A stretch of DNA of 64,000 bases from an uncultured Poribacteria bacterium (GCA_951828515.1 OX639992.1:806001-870000), one strand, 5' to 3'; numbered from the stretch's first letter, positions 32,375-42,199 are shown. Numbers and translations are program-made. Notes: a model not told the origin generated them from the sequence alone.

Positions 32375-33004
32375 CTATAATTTGTTTGTCAATGCTTCTG
32401 CGACAGAAAGTACGTCTTCTGAGATTTCTGCGAGCCGTTTTCTGCGATTCATCGCCATCTTTCGCAAAATTTGATAAGCTTGTGATTCGTTGCAGCCACG
32501 TTGCTGGGCAACCAATTCCTTCGCGCGTTCAATGATTTTGCGTTCGGCGAGATTTGTTTTCGTCTTTTCGAGTTCTTGTTGCAGTGCCTGAAATTCATAG
32601 AATCGGGCGACAGCTGCTTCGATAATGGTTTTAACGCGGGCACCCGTAAGTTTCCCAACAGCGTATGCGGAGACACCGGCACGTGTCGCTGCTTGAATCG
32701 TTTTTGACCGTTCATCCCGTGAAAACATAACTGTCGGACACGGATAACTCTCATGGAGAGATGCGATCCAACTGAGGATCGTCTGACCCGGGAAGTCAAC
32801 GCCAATCAATATGATGTCTGGCTTTATCTGTGTAACCTGTTCAGTCAAATCTTCCTGTAGGCGCACAGGGGCGGCAACCTTGTAACGGCGTGCTTCCAGA
32901 ATCTGGATTAGCGAATTTGCACGTTCCGGATTGTTATCGATGATTAAAATCTGTCCCTTCCCAGTAATGGGTGGGGATTCTGGCGTTAAAGTGCCTGCTT
33001 CCAT
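32375..33004 (-). CDS. nasT: AmiR/NasT-type ANTAR antitermination regulator
   Basis: A 209-residue protein with a receiver-like N-terminal domain (ILIIDNNPERANSLI ... PDIILIGVDFPG, with a possible phosphoacceptor Asp; VGKLTG holds the conserved Lys), a coiled-coil linker, and a C-terminal ANTAR RNA-binding domain (IERAKELVAQQRGCNESQAYQILRKMAMNRRKRLAEISEDVL). The acidic pocket has only one Asp, so phosphorylation is doubtful. NasT proteins are usually held by a nitrate sensor NasS; none is next to this gene. It is read in the same direction as, and just before, the nirA leader that carries its expected hairpin target. Confidence 0.9.
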   Translation of the reverse strand: MEAGTLTPESPPITGKGQILIIDNNPERANSLIQILEARRYKVAAPVRLQEDLTEQVTQIKPDIILIGVDFPGQTILSWIASLHESYPCPTVMFSRDERSKTIQAATRAGVSAYAVGKLTGARVKTIIEAAVARFYEFQALQQELEKTKTNLAERKIIERAKELVAQQRGCNESQAYQILRKMAMNRRKRLAEISEDVLSVAEALTNKL

Positions 33005-33288
33005 CCTCGACCCTTTCCCAAGTTAATTCCACTAAATGTGCTGAAACAACGAGGTATGTTGACCTCACATACAGCATTAGCAAAAACCTTGCCAAAAGTA
33101 TGAATTCTTGATTTCTTTAGGCTTTATGTGGGTTCTTGAAAACAAAAAACCCCACGGAATATGCGTAGGGTGTGATTTTTTGCTTATTTTTTTAGCAGAA
33201 TCTCAGCGTTTTTTTCTATTTTTTGGGCAATACAGAATTCTACCGCGGATAGAATGGTTTCATGTCGATCTGCGCCAATACTTAAGGA

Positions 33289-33954
33289 TTAGGGAGCACG
33301 CTGCACAGAATAGATACCAACTTGAGAAGTTTGTCTGTCTAATGTGACAGGGTAGGTGGATTTTCGGTAGATGAAGCCGGTGTCGGTAAGCAGTTTGAAA
33401 AAACCGGTTGCGTTGCTACGATTCGGTTCGGAAAAAAGGGCGACACCGTTGGAGGTAAGATACTCTTGGAGTAAAGTTACGATGGGTGTCCAATGGGGTT
33501 CTTCGTAAATAACATCGGCGGCGAGGATATACGGAAATTTGCAATTGAAGCAGGGAGTATTCCAATCCATCTGCACGAAATCGGCACGTTGGCTCACACC
33601 GTTCTGATCCGCGTTGTGGTGTGCGAAACGGAGTGCCTCCTGTTCTGCATCCGTAAAAACTACGCGCGCACCTTTCTGACAGGCAACAATTCCTGTCAAT
33701 CCGAATCCACATCCGATTTCTAAGATGTGTGCCTCTTTTAAGCGCGTGCCAATTTTTTCTACATAGCGAGCGAGACCGATGGAAGACTCCCAGAGATAAG
33801 TCCAATAAGGAAGATAGAGTTTACCTTCACTGTCTTCTCGGCTGAGCCGTTCCAGAAACCAGTCGGGGTCTTCTATCAGTGTGAGTTGGACCCGACCCGT
33901 TTCCAACTTAATGATGCTACTTGTTAGGGGATAGTCTCGCAATTCGGTTTTCAT
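33289..33954 (-). CDS. Class I SAM-dependent methyltransferase, METTL21/Methyltransf_16 type
   Basis: A 221-residue methyltransferase. The family's pre-motif PYWTYLWESSIGLARY is followed by the SAM-binding ILEIGCGFGLTGI (about 77-89), acidic VFTDAEQEALR (about 99-109), and the motif-IV-like AADVIYEEPHW. Relatives methylate lysines in proteins (METTL20/21) or small amines, so a protein-lysine substrate is the best guess. It is monocistronic in appearance, converging with nothing, and is separated from nasT by an empty 284-nt gap. Confidence 0.8.
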   Translation of the reverse strand: MKTELRDYPLTSSIIKLETGRVQLTLIEDPDWFLERLSREDSEGKLYLPYWTYLWESSIGLARYVEKIGTRLKEAHILEIGCGFGLTGIVACQKGARVVFTDAEQEALRFAHHNADQNGVSQRADFVQMDWNTPCFNCKFPYILAADVIYEEPHWTPIVTLLQEYLTSNGVALFSEPNRSNATGFFKLLTDTGFIYRKSTYPVTLDRQTSQVGIYSVQRAP

Positions 33955-34029
33955 CTACTGAAATTACGGGTGCCAGAGGTATTTGAAGGCAATTCGATCT
34001 TCAAATTCAGCTTATAGTTCTCCAAAACT

Positions 34030-34620
34030 CTAATCAGGAAATGTGACGCGTTCGTAGATTTCTTGTGAAAACAATTCACATTGGATCGAGGTGAGTGGTA
34101 GACGCTCTCCAATATCTTGGAATTCGGTGAAAATCCACTGTTTTTCTTGGCGGTGGTAGTGTTCCACACAAACCTCATCTTGGGCGACGAGGAGGTATTC
34201 CTGCAACGATGGGAGTTGTCGATAATGCGCGAATTTTTCGCCTCGATCATAAGCTTTGGTTGAGGGTGAGAGAACTTCTACCAAAAGAATAGGGTTAAGG
34301 AGTGTGTCGAAAACGTCATCTTCAAAGCGAGGTTCGTCACAAACGACTACAACATCTGGATAGAAATAGGATGTTGTAGCGGGGGTGCTCACCCGCATAT
34401 CGTTGGCGTAGGTTTCGCAACCACTGCCTCTTAAGCGAGTATGGAGCGCAGTAGATGTATTGATAGTGATGAGGTTATGTGCGCGGCTCGCGCCAGACAT
34501 CGCGATCAACTCACCATTTAAGTACTCATGCCTGATTATTACTGAGTCTGGAGGTGCTTTGCGTTCAAAAGCGATGTATTCCTCAGGTGTGAGACGTGTT
34601 TGTGCCGCAGAAGCTGCCAT
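34030..34620 (-). CDS. Uma2-family (DUF820) nuclease-like protein
   Basis: A 196-residue member of the Uma2 family, PD-(D/E)XK-fold proteins widespread in cyanobacteria and similar genomes. MTPEEY-type opening (LTPEEYIAFERKAP), HEYLNGELIAMSGAS, the catalytic-side Asp in YFYPDVVVVCD, and Glu in NPILLVEVLSPST followed by YDRGEKFAHYR are all typical. ATG 34620 follows GGAGGAAATC. The molecular role of the family is poorly known. No partner gene is adjacent. Confidence 0.88.
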   Translation of the reverse strand: MAASAAQTRLTPEEYIAFERKAPPDSVIIRHEYLNGELIAMSGASRAHNLITINTSTALHTRLRGSGCETYANDMRVSTPATTSYFYPDVVVVCDEPRFEDDVFDTLLNPILLVEVLSPSTKAYDRGEKFAHYRQLPSLQEYLLVAQDEVCVEHYHRQEKQWIFTEFQDIGERLPLTSIQCELFSQEIYERVTFPD

Positions 34621-34707
34621 GATTTCCTCCGGTGATGTACTGAATAATTTGCATTATAGCATAACTCCGAGAAGATGTCAAGGAGGGATAGAAGCATTCA
34701 AAGAGAC

Positions 34708-35727
34708 TTAGAAAAGTTTGGCGATTTCGTCCGTCTCAAAAATGGGCAGTGGTTGTTGCGTGCCGGTGGCATCTTCCAACCACAATCCGTGTTCAGGTGG
34801 TAGAAACTTTCCGATGATATCCGCATTGATACCAGCTGCACCGAGTGCTCGGCAAATTGCTTCACCTCTTTCCGGTTCCGATGCAATTAACATGGCACCA
34901 GATGAAATGATACCAAGCGGATTGAGTCCGAACATATCACACAATGTCCGTGTTATCTTTCCATACAATATTGGTGAACCGAGCAGTTTATCCGAATAGA
35001 CGGTCACTCCTAACTCAGCGGCGGTTGCCAACTCGTATGCCGCAGTGGTCACGCCACCTTCTGTAACATCGTGCATAGCGTGTACGCCACCTGTAGCGGT
35101 CGCAATTTGCGCGTCCTTTAGTACAGAAATACCGGGATGCATGAGATAGTTCTTCGCCTGTTCCAAGAATAAGGTATCGCACTTTTCACGCAACTGATCT
35201 TCACGCTCGCGCGCGATAATTGCAGTTGCTTCAATACCGAGTCCTTTTGTGAGAATTAGGGCATCCCCAACACGGGCATCCGCTGAAGTGAACAAGGCAT
35301 TTTTGTGGGTGATCCCCATCATTTGCCCTATGACAACGGGTTGTGTTACGGCTGGCGTAACTTCGGTATGTCCACCACACAGCGCGATATCGAATGCCGC
35401 ACACGCCCGCGTGATTTGTGCCATGATGTCGCGAACCATTGTAGCTGTCGTTGCATCTTCGGGTAATAATAGGGTTACCAGCAACCATTTCGGCACAGCC
35501 CCCATCGCAGCAATATCGTTGCTATTGATGCATACCACATACCACCCAATATCTTCGGTTGCAAAGGTGATCGGGTCGCTGGTGGCAACGAGATAGTTGT
35601 TCCCTAACTCGATGACGGCGGCATCTTCACCGAGTTGTGGACCGACAACCACGCTTGCATTCCTATCCTGTGTGGGTAGGAGTTCTTTTAAAAAATCGTG
35701 TTTCAGTTTTCCAACGGGTAGGTTCAT
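34708..35727 (-). CDS. AIR-synthase-related protein (HypE/ThiL-like)
   Basis: A 339-residue protein of the PurM/HypE/ThiL ATP-binding superfamily. Visible marks are GKLKHDFLKELLP, the ATP/Mg-binding GEDAAVIELG, SDPITFATEDIGWYVVCINSNDIAAMGA, CGGHTEVTPAVTQPVV, and HDVTEGGVTTAAYELA. Order and length fit HypE most closely, but no hydrogenase genes are near, so it may serve another carbamoyl or phosphoryl transfer. ATG 35727 is preferred: a longer frame would run into the upstream gene. It lies 10 nt after the OPT-like gene and is probably in its operon. Confidence 0.8.
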   Translation of the reverse strand: MNLPVGKLKHDFLKELLPTQDRNASVVVGPQLGEDAAVIELGNNYLVATSDPITFATEDIGWYVVCINSNDIAAMGAVPKWLLVTLLLPEDATTATMVRDIMAQITRACAAFDIALCGGHTEVTPAVTQPVVIGQMMGITHKNALFTSADARVGDALILTKGLGIEATAIIAREREDQLREKCDTLFLEQAKNYLMHPGISVLKDAQIATATGGVHAMHDVTEGGVTTAAYELATAAELGVTVYSDKLLGSPILYGKITRTLCDMFGLNPLGIISSGAMLIASEPERGEAICRALGAAGINADIIGKFLPPEHGLWLEDATGTQQPLPIFETDEIAKLF

Positions 35728-35737
35728 GTCTGAGTTC

Positions 35738-37693
35738 TCAAATAAAAATTTTGTAGGTGCGCAAGCCGAAGGAAGGTCCAATAATTGCCCAGATGCTACC
35801 GATGACATAATCGCCTAAGATTAGCCCCAAAAAGAGGGGAGCGACCTGACGATGCAACCGTAAACCACCGTGCCGTAAAATCATCAATTTTAGAAACCAT
35901 GCCACGAAGAAAGCGAACCAGAAGTAATCCATCGCGAAACTAATCGCGAGTGCGTAGCCCGCGGGGTGGAAGGGCCACCACAGGAAATGCATCCGCATAT
36001 ACATCATCACGAACGTCAGGAGCGCACCGATACCCATGAAACCGATGCCGGTTATATTCGGTTCGGTCGGGTTATGTAACCACCGCTGGAGCCTACTGAA
36101 CGATTCTCTACCGACCCATCCTTTGAACCCACCAGCTTTCGCAATCGCACCGTTTCGGAAGGTGATGTCAAGATTCGCCCAGAAGGTTACCAGAATACCG
36201 ACAATAATCGCAATCAGCATCGCCACCCATAAACGTCGGTTACCCATTCCCGTTGATTCTGCGAGTTTAAACGCCTCAATCTGATTCGGCATCGGATGAT
36301 TGCGATACCCGCGATTGAACCAGTAGAAAAGCGACATGATGGTGAGGCTACTTGTGTCGAACTGACGGGTGCCGCCGACAGTGGCTAACATGTCGTGGGG
36401 GTTGACGTAGTAGATCTCATGAGGTGTGCCGAGTTCCGCTCGGACGCGGGTGATCGCAAAGGAGAGTAAGAAATAGACACCAAAGAAGATGCCCGCTATC
36501 CATAACGACATCCCTGCTATAGAGGCAAAGACACCGAGCGCGACAAGCGATCCGAGAATCCCCAAGAAAGCGGCACGATACGGCATCGGTTCATCCGAGT
36601 CATCGAGATACGATTTGAATCCAAGTGCCTTTTTCAGTACCTCAGTCAAGTGACGCCGCGTGACCCAAACGGCGAGTAGAAAGAGCGCGATCCACGCACC
36701 GTATGCCTGTTCGTTCAATGCCGGGAAATAGCGCGTACCGAGTGCCGCCCCAATGACGAATTCTGCTAAACGGACGACAAAGAAAAACCAGCACGAGAAC
36801 GAAAGATCCAGTGGTAGGAAAAACGCCAGACCCACGGCGAACGGGTAAACGGAGATTCGGGTGCCACGAATGACATTCCATGGACGGTCGGTGAAGATGT
36901 TTTGGAAAACCGCTGTCCGTTTGATATAGGGGATTTCTGGAAACTGCGGGAAGAGGTAATGAACGCCGTTGATAACACCAATAGCGACAGCGATACTGAA
37001 CCCGACCCACATCATCCGATTTTTCAGGAGACTGATACCGCCATCTTCCGAGAGTCGCAGCGGGAGTTGGATGATCGGATACGCCAACTTTTCCTGCTCT
37101 GCCCATCGCTTTCGGACAAGTGTGTTGATGCAAAGCATCATAAACATCATGATCAGGAAAAAGAGTCCCCAGAACATCAATGGCTTTATCCAAACTGTAT
37201 AGTTGTGGCGTGTATAGAAGGTGGCTTCTCCCTCGTAAAACCCTTGTAGACTTTGCGCGTCAGAGACAGTTAACCACGCCGGTAGATACCGGAAAAAGAG
37301 CGTCTGCCACTCGTTTTCTTCAGTCGCAAATCGGAACGGGTGGGCGATACTACCGAACATATTTTGCATCGTATCATGCCCCGCAAAGGTGCAGGAAATC
37401 GCCACCATAATATAGATGGTGAGCAGTTCCCCCTGATGTAGCATCTGTCGCGGCGCAATGCGTTTCAATACACAGTTGGCAACAACACAGACGAACATGA
37501 TGAAAACAGGTTGGATAAATAGCGGGAGACACGAACCATCAAGGGAGTAATACTTCACCTCAACAAGCGTCATCCAATAGACATTAACCGGGATGAATAA
37601 GATGCCTAAGAGGAGCGAACGCCCTGTAACGCGTGCTGATGAGATTGAAGTTTCACGATCTTTCATAGTTTCGGTATCATGGGCGCGGAACAC
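35738..37693 (-). CDS. OPT-like polytopic membrane protein (DUF6785/DUF6784 type), third paralogue
   Basis: A 651-residue membrane protein with many hydrophobic helices, aligned over its whole length with the pair at 5609 and 8349 (for example RNHPMPNQIEAFKLAES against RAHPTPSELEAFRLAER, and the final LGLILGDYVIGSIWAIIGP), but clearly diverged. GTG 37693, three bases after the upstream stop, or ATG 37666 may be the start; neither has a Shine-Dalgarno, so coupling is likely. It sits between a methionine/folate enzyme and a HypE-like protein. The substrate is unknown. Confidence 0.78.
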   Translation of the reverse strand: MFRAHDTETMKDRETSISSARVTGRSLLLGILFIPVNVYWMTLVEVKYYSLDGSCLPLFIQPVFIMFVCVVANCVLKRIAPRQMLHQGELLTIYIMVAISCTFAGHDTMQNMFGSIAHPFRFATEENEWQTLFFRYLPAWLTVSDAQSLQGFYEGEATFYTRHNYTVWIKPLMFWGLFFLIMMFMMLCINTLVRKRWAEQEKLAYPIIQLPLRLSEDGGISLLKNRMMWVGFSIAVAIGVINGVHYLFPQFPEIPYIKRTAVFQNIFTDRPWNVIRGTRISVYPFAVGLAFFLPLDLSFSCWFFFVVRLAEFVIGAALGTRYFPALNEQAYGAWIALFLLAVWVTRRHLTEVLKKALGFKSYLDDSDEPMPYRAAFLGILGSLVALGVFASIAGMSLWIAGIFFGVYFLLSFAITRVRAELGTPHEIYYVNPHDMLATVGGTRQFDTSSLTIMSLFYWFNRGYRNHPMPNQIEAFKLAESTGMGNRRLWVAMLIAIIVGILVTFWANLDITFRNGAIAKAGGFKGWVGRESFSRLQRWLHNPTEPNITGIGFMGIGALLTFVMMYMRMHFLWWPFHPAGYALAISFAMDYFWFAFFVAWFLKLMILRHGGLRLHRQVAPLFLGLILGDYVIGSIWAIIGPSFGLRTYKIFI

Positions 37694-37696
37694 TTG

Positions 37697-39562
37697 TTAA
37701 CGGTAGGCTTTAACGATTTCTGAGATGACCGAGGCTCTGTTTTTCCAGTTCATACGAGCCGGCGGAATCAGGTAGATGCCGTCGATTGCACATTCATTTT
37801 CGTTACGGATCTCCTGGACCAATTCCAAGGACAGTCGCATACCGAGTTCATGCCCGGCGGTGTCGCCAAGATCCCGGAATTTATCAACAATAAACTGCGG
37901 GATGTAAAGTCCTAAATTGTCGCGTAGATAGGATGCGCTTCGGAAACTTGTGAGTGGTAGAATACCGTAGAGAATCTTTATATCCAGATGTTCCGTTGCT
38001 TGCTGGGCACGTACAATATCTTCGTATGTCCAAACCGGTTGTGTGTAGGCAAACTTCGCGCCGTGTGCCACTTTATTCGCGAGATGTTTGACATGTGGCT
38101 GCAGATTCTCTGCAATCGTGAAACCACCACCGTAATAGAAGCTGCACGGCTCACCGATCGACGAACCATCGGCGAGTTCGCCTTGGTTCAGTCGGTTAAT
38201 GAGTCCCATCAATTGAACCGCGCCCCGAACATCCGGCACGAGACTCGCGGTCTCATACGGTCCCGCTTTCGGATGGTCGCCGGATAAGGCGACAATGCCT
38301 CGGATACCCAGGGCTTCCGCTTCCAGAAGATGGGATTGCATACTGATGAGATTACGGGATCGGGTCGTCCAGTGGATGAGCGTCGGAATCTGTGTCGCTT
38401 GCTGGAGTCGATAGGCTGTGCCGATAGCGCCGATGTTCACTGCGGCACCGGAATTATCGGTTACGTCAAATAAATCTACACCGGTTGCCGCGAGATTTCT
38501 TGCTTCTTTCAACATCGCTCGCAATTGCGGAAAAGTATTGGCGCGCATCTCTACACTTACAACATTTTTGCGCGTTTCAAATACTTGCTGGACAGGATTA
38601 TCGGTGGGTACTTTGGACGTTGAGGTGCTCTTTGGGAGAACGAAAATACGTTGCTCCCTTTGGATAGGTTCACGTCCTACGATAGCCTGCCGGATTTTTG
38701 CCGTGTATGCGGGGGTTGTGCCACAACAGCCGCCAATCATATTCGCACCAAGTTCGACTAATTTTCCAACGTAGTCGCTGAAAACCTCAGCCTCGACTGT
38801 GTAGGAAACAGCGATTTCTCCCTGCTCTACTCTCGGATTACCAGCATTCGGTTGCACGACAATGGGAACTTTGATAACGGGAGAAAGCAACTCCATCGCT
38901 TCAACGAGATCGTGCGGTCCTCGGCAATTGATGCCGACTGCATGTGCACCGAGTTGTTCTAACTCTTGTGCGAAGACGCGCACATCTAATCCCGCACCTA
39001 CAGTTCCGCCTGAAACGCCGCTGATTTCAACGATGACAGGAACACTGTATGTAAGGGCTTGCTTTGTAGCGATTTCTGCCTGTTTCGGAGAGACAAAGGT
39101 TTCGAGTACGAGAAGATCAACGCCTGCATCGACGAGCGCATCCATCTGTTCCTTGAAAAGTCGTCGGAGTGTCTTCGTGGACGGAGTAGGGGCATCTAAG
39201 GTTTGGAACGGGATTTGACCGACAGAGCCAGCAACATAGCATGTCTCTTGTGCCGCCGCTCGTGCCAGTGACACACCTGTTCTGTTAATTTCTTCAACCT
39301 GCTCAGCCAAGCCGTGAACTGCTAATGCCTCTCTGTTTGCTTGATAGGTATTCGTCTGAATAACATCAGCACCCGCATCAACATAGGCGTGATGAATCGC
39401 CGCAACTTTCTCGGCATGTTCTGTGGAAATATTGCAGGCATCGACGCACTGTAGATATGAGGGGATCCGTTTACGGAGTTCGGTTCCGATAGCACCGTCG
39501 CACACCAGAATCTGGTGCGCAAGGGCTTCCATGAAGTTGTTTTTTTCTGAATGGGTAGTCAT
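37697..39562 (-). CDS. Bifunctional homocysteine S-methyltransferase / 5,10-methylenetetrahydrofolate reductase
   Basis: A 621-residue fusion. Residues about 10-295 are a homocysteine methyltransferase: DGAIGTELRKR, the QTNTYQANR block, and zinc ligands in GINC (about 212) and GGCCGT (about 277-282). Residues about 330-620 are a MetF-type reductase (SVEMRANTFP; GIRGIVALSGDHP for FAD/folate; AKFAYTQPVWTYED). It supplies methyl groups from folate and passes them to homocysteine, as in the YitJ-type fusions. ATG 39562 has no clear Shine-Dalgarno and comes directly after a hairpin (39574-39592). The OPT-like gene follows after 3 nt. Confidence 0.92.
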   Translation of the reverse strand: MTTHSEKNNFMEALAHQILVCDGAIGTELRKRIPSYLQCVDACNISTEHAEKVAAIHHAYVDAGADVIQTNTYQANREALAVHGLAEQVEEINRTGVSLARAAAQETCYVAGSVGQIPFQTLDAPTPSTKTLRRLFKEQMDALVDAGVDLLVLETFVSPKQAEIATKQALTYSVPVIVEISGVSGGTVGAGLDVRVFAQELEQLGAHAVGINCRGPHDLVEAMELLSPVIKVPIVVQPNAGNPRVEQGEIAVSYTVEAEVFSDYVGKLVELGANMIGGCCGTTPAYTAKIRQAIVGREPIQREQRIFVLPKSTSTSKVPTDNPVQQVFETRKNVVSVEMRANTFPQLRAMLKEARNLAATGVDLFDVTDNSGAAVNIGAIGTAYRLQQATQIPTLIHWTTRSRNLISMQSHLLEAEALGIRGIVALSGDHPKAGPYETASLVPDVRGAVQLMGLINRLNQGELADGSSIGEPCSFYYGGGFTIAENLQPHVKHLANKVAHGAKFAYTQPVWTYEDIVRAQQATEHLDIKILYGILPLTSFRSASYLRDNLGLYIPQFIVDKFRDLGDTAGHELGMRLSLELVQEIRNENECAIDGIYLIPPARMNWKNRASVISEIVKAYR

Positions 39563-39564
39563 AT

Positions 39565-39592
39565 AAGAGAAAAGCGCGCTTACAAAGCGCGC
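39565..39592 (-). terminator. Hairpin with T-rich tail before the methyltransferase/reductase start
   Basis: On the minus strand GCGCGCTT-TGT-AAGCGCGC (39592-39574) is followed by TTCTCTT. It ends transcripts of the copper-protein gene or attenuates the next gene, whose ATG is only 12 nt away. Confidence 0.5.
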
Positions 39593-39616
39593 CTTCCAGT
39601 ATCTATGAGATAGATT

Positions 39617-41233
39617 CTACTTAATTATTGCTCCCGCGCTTTCGGTCGGGATATAATAATAGCCAAAGATGATACACATCTCATCTTCGGAGGTAAGTCC
39701 GAATATAAGAGGTTCATTGGTATCGTAGTTGTTATGGGTACACTGGAACTTGATTGTATCGTCTGCATCTAAACGAAGAATTGGATCATAGAGGTTAATG
39801 GGTGCATCGTCATAAGCAATACTCTGATGCAACAAATCGCCTGTTGATCCTTGAAAAATTTCAAACAATTCTCCGTGCCGATGCATGTGAGAGGTCAGCA
39901 AAAAGACGTTCAACGCGGTGCTCGGATCGTGTCCGCGACGTTCCAATTCATCTTCGATGTACCACGTCATTTTGGCGACGCGCGTTGTTCCGGGCGGGAC
40001 GTTAATTGCCCGGTTAGAAACGAAAATTTCGACCGCCTCGTACTGGACTTCCTCCTCCGGAATTGTGTAGATATTGACATAAGTTTCGCCAATCAACGTG
40101 TCGTCTCCGAGCAGATTGATGTAGTGCGAATTAAGGTCGTAAACAGTGTCCCCAGGCATTCGTAACCCTACACCCTCCGGAAAATCAAAGAGTGTATCAT
40201 CGGTTTGTGTTCCAACGACGAAGAGTCTGTCAACGCCGAAATTCCCAAGTACCTGCGGATCTTCTGGATCAAGTTCACGGAAAGCATCTTCCGAATTAAC
40301 GCCGATTCCGGGTGTAATACCTCTCTCTGGCACACCGTTTGCCAAGCCTTCTTCCGTGAATCTATATAAGATGAAGTGATGGCTTCCCGCAGGATAGAAG
40401 ATCTCCACTCTGCTAATAAAGATGTCTCCCTCTACTGGATTTCCGTTTTCATCTCTGATTTGGGTGGCGTAGTAGATTTCTCTTTCCGTGCCGGGTTCGA
40501 TTTTGAACGGCGGCAAACGGAGTTGGTAACCTTCACCGGGCGGCGGTGGTGCGGGGGTTTCAAAGACTTCGTCAGGATCGCGTAGAACACCGAGGTCCCC
40601 GATACCTGCGATTTTGCCGGTCTGTGGCGCGCCCGCCTCAATCCATGTCCGAATCGCATCGATTTTACCCGTGTGGAGGACACCGCCACCGAAAGGCATT
40701 CGCGCGCCTTGTTCGGGTACTGTCGGTCCCATCAGTTTCGTCAGCAGAAAACTGTTCTCTGGGTTCCCCGGATCAACGAGTTTCATACCGGCTGCTGCCG
40801 CCGCAGGGTTATTTGGGACGCGTCCAACCAAATTTTCGTAAGAGAGTCCGTAGGTGAGATTCAAACCAAGAGAATTCGCAGGCGCAGCATGGCAAGTACT
40901 GCTCGCACAGCTCTTATCAAAGACTGCCTCCTGAATGTCGTGATACGCTGAGTTTTCATCTGGAGCGGTTTGTCCAAAACTGCTGCTCACACGGACGAGG
41001 TCTAAGACATTGACGATCCCATCGCGATTGACATCAGGATCCTGTTCGGCGTTGCGATCCCGAGGTTGCCCGAAAGAAGCAGCGACAAGCACTAAGTCTT
41101 GGATGTTCACTACACCGTCTTTATTAATGTCTTCCAACAGGGTAGGGAGATTACTGTGTCCAAACACTAAAAAGGACACGCCGCCTACCAGTAAGAGGAT
41201 AAGTGTAGAGTACGTTATTTTCTTTAAAATCAT
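39617..41233 (-). CDS. Secreted dockerin / cytochrome-like / copper type II monooxygenase-like protein
   Basis: Numbered from TTG 41239 (540 residues; ATG 41233 also fits the same GGAGG). Order: signal anchor (9-27); two dockerin-type calcium repeats, DINKDGVVNIQDL (37-49) and DVNRDGIVNVLDL (69-81); a cytochrome-like stretch with C111-SAST-type spacing CX4C116-H117 and RMPFGG (180-185); and a PHM-like core. All six copper ligands of peptidylglycine hydroxylating monooxygenase appear in order: H287-H288, H372, H451-x-H453 and M521. This suggests an extracytoplasmic, ascorbate-type copper hydroxylase with its own electron-transfer module. CX4CH is an unusual heme motif, so heme binding is uncertain. 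Confidence 0.8.
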   Translation of the reverse strand: MILKKITYSTLILLLVGGVSFLVFGHSNLPTLLEDINKDGVVNIQDLVLVAASFGQPRDRNAEQDPDVNRDGIVNVLDLVRVSSSFGQTAPDENSAYHDIQEAVFDKSCASSTCHAAPANSLGLNLTYGLSYENLVGRVPNNPAAAAAGMKLVDPGNPENSFLLTKLMGPTVPEQGARMPFGGGVLHTGKIDAIRTWIEAGAPQTGKIAGIGDLGVLRDPDEVFETPAPPPPGEGYQLRLPPFKIEPGTEREIYYATQIRDENGNPVEGDIFISRVEIFYPAGSHHFILYRFTEEGLANGVPERGITPGIGVNSEDAFRELDPEDPQVLGNFGVDRLFVVGTQTDDTLFDFPEGVGLRMPGDTVYDLNSHYINLLGDDTLIGETYVNIYTIPEEEVQYEAVEIFVSNRAINVPPGTTRVAKMTWYIEDELERRGHDPSTALNVFLLTSHMHRHGELFEIFQGSTGDLLHQSIAYDDAPINLYDPILRLDADDTIKFQCTHNNYDTNEPLIFGLTSEDEMCIIFGYYYIPTESAGAIIK

Positions 41234-41310
41234 TGACAATTTAACCTCCGTATTCGGGTTATCGGTTGTCAGTTAAGGGAGGTACCTCTAACAATTTATC
41301 TTTCCCTTAA

Positions 41311-42009
41311 CTATTTGAAAAGTTCAGTTTCTGATATAAAACGATATTTTAAAAGCGTCCATGCGGCAAAAAATCCATCCGACCAGAATCGGAGTTTCTT
41401 GCCCTCCTTTTTCGTGCGCGGGAAATAGGAGACAGGCACCTCATAGATACGATAACCCGCACGCAAAATCTTTGCTGTGACCTCCGGGCAGAATTCAAAT
41501 CCCTCACACGTTAAATCTAAACGCGTTATCAATTCTGTTGAGAAGGCTTTGTAGCCTGTCGATTCATCGGTAATTCGGCATCCGTAAAGGAGATTCGTGT
41601 AGGTAGCGAGAATACGATTTGCTATAAAGTTATGAAAACTGGCGTTCCCGCGTCCATTCAGAAATCTTGAGCCGTAAACGACGTGAACCTTCTCCTTTTC
41701 AAGCGGTTTCACAAGTTCAGTGAGATCCGCTGGAGCCAATTCCATGTCCGCATCTTGAATAACGACTACCTCTCCCTTCACGTATGGAAGTCCACTCCGA
41801 ATTGCGAAGCCTTTGCCTCTGTTCTCTTGGCTATGTACAACAGTGAGTTCGTAAGTTGCACGCAACTCCTCAAGCACCTTGTGGGTCCCATCAGTGGAAC
41901 CATCGTTGACAACAATAATCTCTGCCGCAATTGGTAAGGCACGTAGTGCTTCCAACACCTGTCCGATTGTCTGCTCTTCGTTAAATGCAGGAATGATTAC
42001 AGATACCAA
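41311..42009 (-). CDS. Family 2 glycosyltransferase (dolichyl/polyprenyl-phosphate sugar synthase type)
   Basis: A 232-residue GT-A glycosyltransferase. VSVIIPAFNEEQTIGQVLEAL opens the nucleotide-sugar domain, VNDGSTDGT follows, and the metal-binding DxD is in VIQDADMELAP (about 90). SRFLNGRGN and TDESTGYKAFS are typical of DPM1-like enzymes moving a sugar onto a lipid phosphate. No C-terminal membrane helices. TTG 42009 is the start; repeat B abuts it and provides AAGGAAAA as ribosome-binding site. Confidence 0.88.
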   Translation of the reverse strand: MVSVIIPAFNEEQTIGQVLEALRALPIAAEIIVVNDGSTDGTHKVLEELRATYELTVVHSQENRGKGFAIRSGLPYVKGEVVVIQDADMELAPADLTELVKPLEKEKVHVVYGSRFLNGRGNASFHNFIANRILATYTNLLYGCRITDESTGYKAFSTELITRLDLTCEGFEFCPEVTAKILRAGYRIYEVPVSYFPRTKKEGKKLRFWSDGFFAAWTLLKYRFISETELFK

Positions 42010-42100
42010 TTTTTAAATTTTCCTTGCGGTTCGGTGAGGTGGGTTAGGTTAGGGGTTTCAAGTGCCTCTCCGTATCCCCGCAGTCAACGCTGTTGCCTGC
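42010..42100 (-). repeat. Repeat family B, inverted copy 5, abutting a start codon
   Basis: On the minus strand it ends CCGCAAGGAAAATTTAAAAA directly before TTG 42009. The GCAGGC half of the hairpin is near 42095, with rearranged inner sequence. Confidence 0.6.
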
Positions 42101-42199
42101 GCGGTTCTTTGTCCAAGGATTGTAGCACGCAACAACGGCGCGTGCAGAACCGACAAGGAAACCTTTTTACGCGATCGCTTTGACCGTGTGCCAACTAAA

